Assembly (NCBI GenBank): GCA_946624335.1
Contig: CAMOSA010000078.1
Coordinates: forward strand, 1-10,730
Length of the DNA stretch: 10,730 nt
Reading direction: 5' to 3'
Origin: an uncultured Prevotellaceae bacterium
GTDB lineage: Bacteria; Bacteroidota; Bacteroidia; Bacteroidales; Bacteroidaceae
In this document: piece by piece, positions 1-5,929 of the stretch
Layout: the number at the start of each line of letters is the position of its first letter
Numbering within the stretch: the first letter of the stretch is position 1
Position numbers and translations under genes: made by a program
The notes under the pieces: model-generated
Databases searched by the model: none
Seen by the model: the letters and a program-made list of their open reading frames with translations, nothing else
Told to the model about the DNA's origin: nothing

Positions 1-1
1 C

Positions 2-676
2 CCCGAGCGCATAGGCATCATCGGCATCTGCGGCTGGGGCGGTATGGCCCTGAATGCTGCTGCGGCCGACACCCGCATCAAGGCTACGGTCGCTTCGACG
101 ATGTATGACATGACCCGCGTCAGCGGAAACGGTTACTTCGACAGCGAGGACAGCGAGGAGAAGCGTCATGCCGCCCGCGAGGCGCTGTCCAAGCAGCGAC
201 TGACGGATCCCGCGGCGATGGCCGGCGGCGTGGTGAACCCGCTGCCTGAGGATGCCCCGCAGTTCGTCAAGGACTACTACGACTACTACATTACTCCGCG
301 TGGATACCACGCTCGCAGTGGCAATTCCAACGACGGATGGCGGGTGATCGGCACTCAGGCTTACGCCAACAGCCGCTTCCTCTATTATATCAACGAGATC
401 CGGTCGGCCGTCCTCGTCATGCACGGCGAGAAGGCTCACTCACGCTACTTCGGCGAGGCGGCCTATCACTATATGGTAGACGGCAAGGCTGAAGGCTATC
501 GGGTGGTCGGTAAGCCGAATCCCTGTCCCGAGAACAAGGAGTTGCTCATCATCCCTGGCGCCAGCCACTGTGACCTCTACGACGGCGGCTACACCGAGCT
601 CGAAGGGAAGGGTGAGCCAAAGAACCTCATTCCGTGGGATAAGCTGGCTGACTTCTTCAGAAAGAATCTTAAATAG
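2..676 (+). CDS. Alpha/beta hydrolase (dienelactone-hydrolase-like), 5'-truncated by the window edge
   Basis: The reading frame is open from the first bases of the window, so the true start lies upstream and about 224 C-terminal residues are visible. The fragment begins at a nucleophile elbow, IGICGWGG, with the cysteine at bases 29-31. A Cys in the G-x-C position is typical of dienelactone-hydrolase-like and COG1073-type hydrolases rather than Ser esterases. A HGE segment near bases 423-431 occupies the place of the acid residue. The catalytic histidine candidate is in the segment GASHCDLYD (His at bases 566-568), followed by a C-terminal helix ending in KNLK. No cysteine-rich or membrane segment is seen. 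The substrate cannot be told from sequence. The next gene is also an alpha/beta hydrolase, but of a different subfamily (Ser nucleophile, signal peptide), and a repeat-like spacer separates them, so a shared operon is uncertain. The fold call is firm; enzyme specificity is unknown. Confidence 0.8.
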   Translation, partial: PERIGIIGICGWGGMALNAAAADTRIKATVASTMYDMTRVSGNGYFDSEDSEEKRHAAREALSKQRLTDPAAMAGGVVNPLPEDAPQFVKDYYDYYITPRGYHARSGNSNDGWRVIGTQAYANSRFLYYINEIRSAVLVMHGEKAHSRYFGEAAYHYMVDGKAEGYRVVGKPNPCPENKELLIIPGASHCDLYDGGYTELEGKGEPKNLIPWDKLADFFRKNLK

Positions 677-861
677 GAGAGCCCCCTCTCTGCTCCGCCC
701 TCGGCGTAGGAGTTACGCCTCAGTCGCTCAGGGCCGATTGACATCAAGTCTATCGTCTATTACTTCGCTGCCCCCGGGGGAGGATGGTCACCTGTCAAGT
801 AAAGAAGACAATAAGCAAAACATTCCGTACTCCCATGGGGGAGCGGAGTAGGGGGCTGGAG
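676..861. repeat. MITE-like inverted-repeat element in the intergenic spacer
   Basis: This covers most of the 244-base gene-free stretch 677-920. An 8-bp perfect terminal inverted repeat, AGCCCCCT (680-687) and AGGGGGCT (850-857), continues inward as an imperfect match containing CTCnGCTCCnCCC. The same 4 bases, GGAG, lie just outside both ends (676-679 and 858-861), as a target-site duplication would. Inside are a hairpin GGCGTA/TACGCC (703-708 / 714-719) nested in GCCCT/AGGGC (697-701 / 730-734), and a 10-bp palindrome of five C and five G at 771-780. No transposase or credible ORF is inside. It could instead be a structured intergenic repeat of REP type or a read-through attenuator. No T-tract follows any of the stems, so a classical terminator is unlikely. 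Bases 862-920 hold no recognisable promoter box. Confidence 0.45.
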
Positions 862-920
862 GGTTGGACTGTTGACCGTTGAAGGGCTTGGGAATGAATT
901 GTCGATGAAAAAACACAGAT

Positions 921-1853
921 ATGGAATTCAGAAGAACGCTGATGGTCGTGGCGGCAGTGGTGTGCAGTCTGGCGGCCCGGGCTCAGGAGACGTATCGCTT
1001 CGTGGAGCGTGACACGTGTGCCTTGTACTTGGACATCTTCCGCCCCGACTCGGCGGTCTCCACGACCTACCGTGGCGTGGAGAAACCTGCTATCATGTTC
1101 GTCTTTGGCGGCGGCTTCGTGAATGGCCGTCGCAGCGATGCAGGCGTTCGTGGCTGGTTCCGGCGTCTCAATGCTAACGGTTACACGGTGGTGGCTATCG
1201 ACTACCGTCTGGGCATGAAAGGTCATCGCGTTGGCCGTGGTCTACGCGGCGCGTTGAAGGCCGCCGACCGTTTTGTGCTGTCCCAGCAGATCGGCGTTGA
1301 AGATGTCTTCTCGGCCGTCTCGTTCCTGGCCGCGCACCCCGAGCTGAAGGTGGATGCCGACAACCTGGTGCTCGCCGGCAGTTCGGCAGGCGCCATCATC
1401 TCGCTGGCTTGTGCTCATGCCGTTGCGGACGGCCATGCTGATGGCCTGCCCGATGGCTACCGCTTCAAGGGCGTGATGAGTTTCGCCGGTGCAATCATCG
1501 GCAAGAAGGGAGCACCCGATTTCGACACGGCACCATGCCCGCTCTTGCTGTTTCACGGCACGGCCGACAGGATCGTGGCCTACAAACGCTTCAGCGCTTT
1601 CCGACGTGGCATCTGGGGCAGCAGCTACTTGGCCAAGCGACTGAAAAAGCAAGGTTACAACTATAGTATCTGGCGATTCAGGGATCTTGGACATGAGGTG
1701 GCGTCGTACATGGACGTCATGTGGCCTGTCGAGAAGGTGTTCCTCGAGAAGAACGTCATGATGGGTGTGCCATGCGAGGTCGACGCTATGGTCGATGACC
1801 CGTCGTTGCCCCGATGGAAATCACACGGCAAGATGTCGAATCTGTACCAATGA
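921..1853 (+). CDS. Secreted alpha/beta hydrolase (esterase/lipase-like)
   Basis: A 310-residue protein with an N-terminal signal peptide (about residues 1-21, ending LAARAQ), so it is probably exported to the periplasm or cell surface. The core is a COG0657-like alpha/beta hydrolase. An oxyanion-hole segment FGGGF lies at 62-66 in the place of the HGGG motif. The nucleophile elbow is G-S-S-A-G at 153-157 (Ser155). The acid is probably Asp216 in FHGTAD, and the catalytic His is His258 in DLGHEVA. All triad residues are present and in order, so it should be active. Known relatives are carboxylesterases, including acetyl or feruloyl esterases acting on plant polysaccharides; the actual substrate is not readable here and no CAZyme genes are adjacent. 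The ATG at 921 directly precedes the signal peptide. No Shine-Dalgarno is seen, as usual for Bacteroidota. Confidence 0.82.
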   Translation: MEFRRTLMVVAAVVCSLAARAQETYRFVERDTCALYLDIFRPDSAVSTTYRGVEKPAIMFVFGGGFVNGRRSDAGVRGWFRRLNANGYTVVAIDYRLGMKGHRVGRGLRGALKAADRFVLSQQIGVEDVFSAVSFLAAHPELKVDADNLVLAGSSAGAIISLACAHAVADGHADGLPDGYRFKGVMSFAGAIIGKKGAPDFDTAPCPLLLFHGTADRIVAYKRFSAFRRGIWGSSYLAKRLKKQGYNYSIWRFRDLGHEVASYMDVMWPVEKVFLEKNVMMGVPCEVDAMVDDPSLPRWKSHGKMSNLYQ

Positions 1854-1928
1854 CTCCCTGCGGGAGAATTAAAAAGAATAAGATAATAGAGAAAAATTAG
1901 TTTAAGAGTAAATTAAGGTAGTTGGCTA

Positions 1929-1969
1929 ATTAACTTCCAAAGCAAGCGGTGCTTGCGAAACTTTAATTA
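1929..1969 (+). other. Imperfect palindrome in the leader of the phosphoesterase gene
   Basis: GCAAGC (1942-1947) and GCTTGC (1951-1956) form a 6-bp stem with a 3-base loop. They are flanked symmetrically by TAATTAA (1929-1935) and TTAATTA (1963-1969), with a non-pairing spacer between the two levels. It ends 13 bases before the ATG at 1983. It could be an mRNA leader structure, an operator, or a weak terminator for the upstream hydrolase; no T-run follows the stem. The rest of 1854-1982 is AT-rich. It also holds a short CTCCC/GGGAG hairpin (1854-1866) right after the upstream stop codon, and no convincing TAnnTTTG box. Confidence 0.35.
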
Positions 1970-1982
1970 AGACAGAAATACG

Positions 1983-3074
1983 ATGCGATATGCTTTCTTC
2001 CTCATCCTGCTTGTGCCACTGTCGGCCCATGCCTACGTGTCATGGCGGCTATGGCAGCTGCTGCCGTTACCCCTTTGGGGCCGTATGGCAGTGACTGTCT
2101 CCCTGGCCCTGGCCTTTGTGATGTCGTTCGTCGCGGTGATGCCTCAGTTGGACCGTATGCCTATGCCCTTGTCAACGACCGTATACCATATCGGCACATC
2201 GTGGCTGATCGCGCTGCTCTATTTGGTGCTGCTGTTCTTGGCGCTGGACGTGCTGCGTTTGTGCCATCTCATGCCCGATCAGCTTCTTCGCAACAGCTGG
2301 AAGGGTACGGCGTTGGTGGCCGGCGTGATGATGGCGCTGCTGGGCTATGGCTACGTGCACTATATAAATAAGGTACGCGTAGGTCTGACGTTGCCGACGG
2401 AGAAGAGGCTGGTGAGACCGCTGCGTGTCGTGATGACGTCGGACTGGCATCTGGGCTACCATAACCGTCGTGCCGAGCTGGCTCGATGGATCGACATGAT
2501 CAATGCCGAAGAGCCAGACCTCGTGCTGATAGCGGGCGACGTGATAGACCGGAGCATACGTCCTCTGGACGAGGATGGCATGGCCGCAGAGTTTCATCGG
2601 CTGAAAGCACCCGTCTATGCCTGTCTGGGCAATCATGAATACTACAGCGGCGAGCCGCAGGCACTGCGCTTCTACCGTGAGGCGGGTATTCATCTGTTGC
2701 GCGACTCGGTGGCCGACGTCGAGGGGGTGCTCGTCGTCGGACGTGACGACCGCACCAATCCCCGCCGGCAGAGCCTGAAGGATTTGGTAAGAGGTATAGA
2801 CCCGACGCGTTACATCATCCTGCTGGACCATCAGCCCTATCATCTCGAGGAGGCCGAGGCGGCAGGCATCGACATGGAATTAGCCGGCCACACCCATCAT
2901 GGACAGGTATGGCCGGCATCGTGGATTACTGATTGGATGTACGAATGTGCCTTCGGCGAGCACCATCGTGGTGCCACACGCTATTATGTCTCGAGCGGTT
3001 TAGGCATTTGGGGCGGTAAGTTCCGCATCGGCACGCGTTCGGAATATATCGTGGCCGATATCGTCCGAGAGTAG
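1983..3074 (+). CDS. Membrane-anchored metallophosphoesterase (calcineurin-like, YaeI/YkuE type)
   Basis: A 363-residue protein in two parts. Residues 1-130 hold about four hydrophobic segments (near 3-20, 35-53, 70-93 and 108-126). Residues 147-363 are a calcineurin-like phosphoesterase domain with the full set of metal ligands: Asp154 and His156 in SDWHLG, Asp186 in GDVID, Asn217-His218 in GNHEY, His283 in LDHQP, and His303/His305 in GHTHHGQVWP. This motif set is that of membrane-associated enzymes such as E. coli YaeI and B. subtilis YkuE. Those are binuclear-metal phosphoesterases, with activity reported on lipid phosphates for YaeI-type members; the substrate here is not determined. The catalytic domain follows the last membrane segment directly. 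The gene converges on the holin-superfamily gene, with only 11 bases between the stop codons. Confidence 0.9.
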   Translation: MRYAFFLILLVPLSAHAYVSWRLWQLLPLPLWGRMAVTVSLALAFVMSFVAVMPQLDRMPMPLSTTVYHIGTSWLIALLYLVLLFLALDVLRLCHLMPDQLLRNSWKGTALVAGVMMALLGYGYVHYINKVRVGLTLPTEKRLVRPLRVVMTSDWHLGYHNRRAELARWIDMINAEEPDLVLIAGDVIDRSIRPLDEDGMAAEFHRLKAPVYACLGNHEYYSGEPQALRFYREAGIHLLRDSVADVEGVLVVGRDDRTNPRRQSLKDLVRGIDPTRYIILLDHQPYHLEEAEAAGIDMELAGHTHHGQVWPASWITDWMYECAFGEHHRGATRYYVSSGLGIWGGKFRIGTRSEYIVADIVRE

Positions 3075-3085
3075 GGTGGTGCGTC

Positions 3086-3697
3086 TCAGAAGCGCTTCTT
3101 ACGTCGTCCCCCGCCGAATACTCTTCGGGCTGCTTCGATGGCGCTGAGGCCTATCTGCAGGCCGCGGAAGATGGTCATACCGTTCTGGAACAGGTTGGAA
3201 GCGCTCTCCCATCGTGTACGAGCCTCGGGCAACGGTGAGAGCAGCGTGTTGGCCGTCTCGCGGATATTACCTTGATTCTCGTTCAGCTGCTGACGCAGGT
3301 GCTCCTTCTCGATGGCGATGCCCTCGGTGGTGGGGGAAGCAAGCTTCGAGGCGAGCAGATCCACCATGAAGCGCGTCGTAGGCAGGATGATCCAAGCCTT
3401 GCGGTTGGCATAGACGATGAGCGCACACAGCAACAGCACCCCGGCGATGATGGCGAAGCCGAGGATATGGCTGCCGAGCAAGTCACCGAGCCAATAGGCG
3501 ATGGCGAAGCTGCCAAAGAGCGTGACCATGAAGCCCGCCAGGATGAGGATGGCTGCCAGTGCGATGGCCGAGAACAAGCGCGTCAGCACCTCGACGCTGT
3601 TCAGACTCAGGTAATCTTTCTGCAGCGAGAGATAGCGTTGTGCCTGCTCGAAGAGCTGGCTCATCCTGTTGGTGGTCTGTTCGTTGGTGATGGTCAT
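3086..3697 (-). CDS. Phage holin superfamily / YqjE-like membrane protein
   Basis: A 203-residue protein. It has an amphipathic N-terminal region (1-40), two long hydrophobic segments (about 41-70 and 75-97), and a charged C-terminal half with an Arg/Lys-rich end (GGGRRKKRF). The arrangement matches the Phage_holin_3_6 (YqjE-like) family of inner-membrane proteins. Despite the name, these are usually chromosomal and not tied to phage, and no phage genes are nearby. It follows the YtxH-domain gene with a single base between that gene's stop and this ATG, so the two are translationally coupled and very probably one transcript. YtxH and YqjE-like proteins are often paired and have been linked to envelope or general stress in other bacteria; that role is inferred here. 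An internal Met12 is a possible alternative start. Confidence 0.75.
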   Translation of the reverse strand: MTITNEQTTNRMSQLFEQAQRYLSLQKDYLSLNSVEVLTRLFSAIALAAILILAGFMVTLFGSFAIAYWLGDLLGSHILGFAIIAGVLLLCALIVYANRKAWIILPTTRFMVDLLASKLASPTTEGIAIEKEHLRQQLNENQGNIRETANTLLSPLPEARTRWESASNLFQNGMTIFRGLQIGLSAIEAARRVFGGGRRKKRF

Positions 3698-3698
3698 C

Positions 3699-3917
3699 TT
3701 ATTCAGCGGCGGCGTCCTGAGCGTTGCTGAGTTCTTCGGTGATGTCGTCGACGAGGGCGTTCATGTCCTGACGGTTGAGGCGTATTCCCCTCTTGCGGAG
3801 TGCCTCGATGATACGTTCGCGAGTGTCCGTACCTTTTTCAGGGGCTAAGAGGATACCGGCTGCTACGCCGACAGCGGCGCCGCCAAGAAATGCTACGAAA
3901 TAGTCTAATGCTTTCAT
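3699..3917 (-). CDS. YtxH domain-containing small membrane protein
   Basis: A 72-residue protein. A glycine/alanine-rich transmembrane helix (about 6-26) ends in the signature LLAPEKGTDTRERI, which is the YtxH (Gsr-like) motif. It is followed by a charged helical tail. Family members are small membrane proteins, several of them stress-induced in Firmicutes; the biochemical role is unknown. It is the first gene of a two-gene unit with the holin-superfamily protein. A TATATTTG box lies on the minus strand at 3992-3999, about 75 bases upstream, which gives a plausible promoter. Confidence 0.85.
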   Translation of the reverse strand: MKALDYFVAFLGGAAVGVAAGILLAPEKGTDTRERIIEALRKRGIRLNRQDMNALVDDITEELSNAQDAAAE

Positions 3918-3991
3918 TGTCGTTGTTGTTTTAGTGACTGGCGACTGATGCCGCTCAGCCGAATGGTGAATAAAAGGTTTGTTTTTCGATG

Positions 3992-3999
3992 CAAATATA
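3992..3999 (-). promoter_or_regulatory. Bacteroidota -7 box for the YtxH/holin unit
   Basis: On the minus strand these bases read TATATTTG, an exact match to the TAnnTTTG -7 consensus used by the Bacteroidota primary sigma factor. No clear TTTG stands at the -33 distance (around 4018-4022), so the promoter may be weaker or depend on an activator. It faces away from the SPOR-gene promoter. Confidence 0.6.
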
Positions 4000-4034
4000 C
4001 GCGTTTTCTGCGCTAATGAAGCTTGTAAAGCCTA

Positions 4035-4082
4035 TTTTTTTACGAAAAAAAGATGAAAAAGCATTGTTTTAACGTTTTTTTT
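4035..4082. promoter_or_regulatory. Helically phased A/T tracts (predicted curved DNA)
   Basis: Five A or T runs are centred about 10 bases apart: T7 at 4035-4041, A7 at 4045-4051, A5 at 4056-4060, T4 at 4067-4070 and T8 at 4075-4082. In-phase A-tracts produce intrinsic curvature. The block lies between two divergent promoters and ends 12 bases upstream of the -33 element of the SPOR gene. It could act as an UP-like element or as a binding site for a nucleoid protein. Function is inferred only from geometry. Confidence 0.5.
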
Positions 4083-4094
4083 GTGCCTTAGTGT

Positions 4095-4124
4095 TTTGCG
4101 AGACGATAAATAGTTGTATATTTG
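4095..4124 (+). promoter_or_regulatory. Bacteroidota promoter of the SPOR lipoprotein gene
   Basis: TTTG at 4095-4098 (-33) and TATATTTG at 4117-4124 (-7) are separated by 18 bases and fit the Bacteroidota consensus well. Transcription should start near 4130, giving a leader of roughly 35 bases. This is one of the two best-matching promoters in the window. Confidence 0.75.
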
Positions 4125-4152
4125 CGGCGTAATTTTAATAAATAAACTAATT

Positions 4153-4158
4153 AAGGAG
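4153..4158 (+). promoter_or_regulatory. Shine-Dalgarno-like AAGGAG before the SPOR gene
   Basis: AAGGAG ends 8 bases before the ATG at 4167, ideal spacing for anti-Shine-Dalgarno pairing. Bacteroidota seldom use such sites, and I noticed no equally good match at the other starts here. With an A-rich stretch following, it fits efficient translation, but chance cannot be ruled out. Confidence 0.4.
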
Positions 4159-4166
4159 TAAAAACA

Positions 4167-4643
4167 ATGAAAAATTATTTCGTTTTGGGTGCCGCCGTAT
4201 GCGTGGCTCTATTCATGGGTTCCTGCAAGAGCAGTGAGAGTGCTTATAAGAAAGCTTACGAGAAAGCTAAGATGCAGCGTCAGACACAGGTCGACCAGCC
4301 CACCACCACAACCACGACCGCAGAGCCCACAACTGTCGCTCCCATCCAGACAGTGACCACCGCTCCTGCCGTTAACGAAAGCACCCGCAGCGAAAGCCTC
4401 GCCCTCGTCAATGGTACGGGCTTGAAAGCATACAGCGTCGTCGTCGGCAGCTTCAGCATTCAGGCTAACGCCGAGAACCTGCAGAAGAAGCTCAACAGCA
4501 ACGGTTACTCAGCTCAGATCGCGAAGAACGCCCAGGGTATGTTCCGCGTCATCGCTTCGACCTACGATGATCTGAGCAGTGCCGTCAATAGCCGTAATGC
4601 GCTGCGTAACCAATATCCTGATGCTTGGCTGTTGCGCAAGTAA
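4167..4643 (+). CDS. SPOR domain-containing lipoprotein
   Basis: A 158-residue protein. A lipoprotein signal peptide ends at Cys20 (FMGSC), so it should be lipidated and membrane-anchored. After it comes a charged helix (SAYKKAYEKAK, 25-35), then a Thr/Pro-rich flexible linker (about 41-75). A C-terminal SPOR domain (about 83-158) has the typical pattern YSVVVGSFS ... A..L...L...GY ... FRVI. SPOR domains bind septal peptidoglycan stripped of stem peptides, so a role at the division site or in cell-wall sensing is the best inference. The gene has its own strong promoter, a Shine-Dalgarno-like site and a strong terminator. It is therefore likely a single-gene, well-expressed unit, divergent from the YtxH/holin pair. 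Confidence 0.88.
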   Translation: MKNYFVLGAAVCVALFMGSCKSSESAYKKAYEKAKMQRQTQVDQPTTTTTTAEPTTVAPIQTVTTAPAVNESTRSESLALVNGTGLKAYSVVVGSFSIQANAENLQKKLNSNGYSAQIAKNAQGMFRVIASTYDDLSSAVNSRNALRNQYPDAWLLRK

Positions 4644-4709
4644 TGGCAGCATCACTCATCCCAATAAGGCATTTCTTTTTGGTAAAGTGAATATATGTAA
4701 GATTTCTCT

Positions 4710-4748
4710 GACAGGGGTAGGCTGGGAAGCTAACCCCTGTCTCTTTTT
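4710..4748 (+). terminator. Intrinsic terminator after the SPOR gene
   Basis: GACAGGGGT (4710-4718) pairs perfectly with ACCCCTGTC (4733-4741). The stem continues after one mismatch (G20-T31, G21-C30, C22-G29, T23-A28, last digits of 47xx) to a GGGA loop, and is followed by a T-rich tail (4742-4748). It ends 25 bases before the ruvX start, so ruvX needs its own promoter or read-through. Confidence 0.85.
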
Positions 4749-4772
4749 ATCAAAAACGAAAATATCAACGGC

Positions 4773-5180
4773 GTGCGCATACTGGCAATAGACTACGGAA
4801 AGAAGCGGACGGGACTGGCAGTCACCGACCCGCTGCAGATCATCGCCAACGGGCTGACTACCGTGGCGACAAAAGACCTGGAGGCTTTTATCATGGATTA
4901 TGTCGCCCGTGAACAGGTGGAACGCATCATCGTGGGACAGCCGCGGCAGATGAACGGCGAGGACAGCGAGAATATGCGACGCATCACCCCCTTCGTCAAC
5001 CGACTGCGGCGTCTGCTGCCGGCGATACCTGTAGAGCTGTTTGACGAACGCTTCACCAGTGTACTCGCTCACCGCGCCATCCTCGAAAGCGGAATCGGCA
5101 AGAAGGCACGGCAAAACAAGGCACTCGTCGACGAGATCTCCGCGACGATCATCCTGCAAGGATGGATGGAAAGCAGATGA
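4773..5180 (+). CDS. ruvX: RuvX/YqgF family putative Holliday junction resolvase / pre-16S rRNA nuclease
   Basis: A 135-residue protein, the normal family length, with an RNase H-like fold. The first catalytic Asp7 is in LAIDYGKKRTG, the strand IIVGQP lies at 52-57, Glu92 is in DERFTS, and the last acidic residue Asp120 is in KALVDEISA. YqgF proteins are proposed resolvases of Holliday junctions and, in E. coli, are implicated in 16S rRNA 5'-end maturation. The start is GTG at 4773. No ATG lies upstream in frame between the terminator and this codon, and the protein N-terminus MRILAIDYG fits the family exactly. No clear promoter lies in the 24 bases after the SPOR-gene terminator. The def gene follows after 64 bases in which I see no terminator, so co-transcription is likely. 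Confidence 0.93.
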   Translation: MRILAIDYGKKRTGLAVTDPLQIIANGLTTVATKDLEAFIMDYVAREQVERIIVGQPRQMNGEDSENMRRITPFVNRLRRLLPAIPVELFDERFTSVLAHRAILESGIGKKARQNKALVDEISATIILQGWMESR

Positions 5181-5244
5181 ACACCGACCGTCGTAAATCA
5201 TCAATCGCACATTGTAATAATAGTAAATATAGAAAATCGTCATC

Positions 5245-5802
5245 ATGGTTTTACCCATTTATACATTAGGCCAGCCTGTCTTGAGGAAGGTGGCAGAAGA
5301 TATCGATCCTGCAGACACGGAGCTGCAGCAGTTCGTGCAGGATATGTTTGACACACTGGACCGCAGTGGCGGTATCGGCTTGGCAGCCCCACAGGTGGGC
5401 CGCTCAGTGCGTGTGGTCGTCATCGACCTGAACCCCATTAAGGAGGACTACCCGGAGTACGAAGGCTTCCGTCATGTGTTCTTCAACCCCTATATCGAGG
5501 AATATGACAAGACAGAACAGGTGTCGATGGACGAGGGGTGTCTGTCGTTGCCCGGCATGAGCGAGAAGGTGAAACGTCCGACCCGGATCCGTGTCAGCTA
5601 TCTCGACGAGCAGATGAACGAGCACGACGAATGGGTAGACGGCTACCTGGCGCGCGTCATGCAGCATGAGTTCGATCACCTCGATGGAAAAGTGTACACG
5701 GATCATATCGTCGGCTTGCGCAAGCAGATGATCAAAGGTCAGATCAACGATATCCTTAAGGGTCGCTTCAGTTGCGACTATAAGGTTAAGGTGAAGAAGT
5801 AA
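5245..5802 (+). CDS. def: Peptide deformylase
   Basis: A 185-residue metalloenzyme that removes the formyl group from the initiator methionine of nascent proteins. All three signature motifs are intact: GIGLAAPQVG (43-52), EGCLSLPG (97-104, metal ligand Cys99) and QHEFDHLDG (140-148, ligands His141 and His145, catalytic Glu142). The length is typical for a Bacteroidales deformylase. An extension of about ten residues (around 64-74, KEDYPEYEGF) sits between the first two motifs. The start ATG at 5245 gives the usual MVLPIYTLGQPVLR N-terminus. It lies between ruvX and a TPR gene, all on one strand. The stop codon runs directly into the inverted repeat beginning at 5803. Confidence 0.97.
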   Translation: MVLPIYTLGQPVLRKVAEDIDPADTELQQFVQDMFDTLDRSGGIGLAAPQVGRSVRVVVIDLNPIKEDYPEYEGFRHVFFNPYIEEYDKTEQVSMDEGCLSLPGMSEKVKRPTRIRVSYLDEQMNEHDEWVDGYLARVMQHEFDHLDGKVYTDHIVGLRKQMIKGQINDILKGRFSCDYKVKVKK

Positions 5803-5929
5803 AAAATGAAAAATGAAAGAGTGAAAAGTGAAAAATAAGAATTTCTTTCCTGGCTTATGGAAGTGTAGGTTTACCAGCTTGCGCTACATCATCTTATTTT
5901 TCACTTTTTACTCTTTCACTTTTCACTCT
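5803..5929. repeat. 37-bp near-perfect inverted repeat over the TPR gene start and signal peptide
   Basis: The arms 5803-5839 and 5893-5929 are separated by a 53-base loop. Pairing 5839 with 5893 and moving outward, 33 of 37 positions are Watson-Crick, one more (5823/5909) is a G-T wobble, and there are three A-C mismatches (5813, 5806, 5804). Each arm is itself built from short tandem units resembling AGTGAAAA and ATGAAAAA. The left arm begins right after the def stop and includes the GTG at 5828. The right arm is translated as the hydrophobic, Phe/Ser/Thr-rich signal peptide core of the TPR protein. As RNA it would form a long stem that covers the start codon, or act as a folding barrier between def and the TPR gene. 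Confidence 0.8.

Noticed and set aside
570..851. Plus-strand ORF of 93 residues overlapping the hydrolase end and the spacer
   Set aside because: It overlaps a real gene in another frame and runs through the inverted-repeat element. Its composition is Arg/Ser-rich, as in shadow frames.
1..1853. The two hydrolase genes as a tandem duplication
   Set aside because: One has a Cys elbow (GICGWGG) and the other a Ser elbow (GSSAG) with a signal peptide. They share only the fold.
1854..1866. Intrinsic terminator after the secreted hydrolase
   Set aside because: The 5-bp CTCCC/GGGAG stem has a 3-base loop and is followed by an A-rich rather than T-rich sequence.
2172..2843. Minus-strand ORF of 223 residues inside the phosphoesterase gene
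   Set aside because: It is antisense to a gene with all catalytic motifs, has Gln/His-rich shadow composition and shows no domain.
3088..3099. Perfect 12-bp palindrome AGAAGCGCTTCT at the convergent gene ends
   Set aside because: It lies within the coding end of the holin-like gene (Lys-Arg-Phe codons), would leave almost no loop and has no T-tract, so it is likely incidental.
3086..3697. Prophage remnant suggested by the holin-like gene
   Set aside because: The YqjE-like holin-superfamily name is misleading. No endolysin, tail, integrase or attachment site is present, and pairing with YtxH is typical of chromosomal genes.
3272..3730. Plus-strand ORF of 152 residues antisense to the holin/YtxH pair
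   Set aside because: The minus-strand proteins have clear family features. This frame is Asp/Glu/Gln/Arg-rich with no motif.
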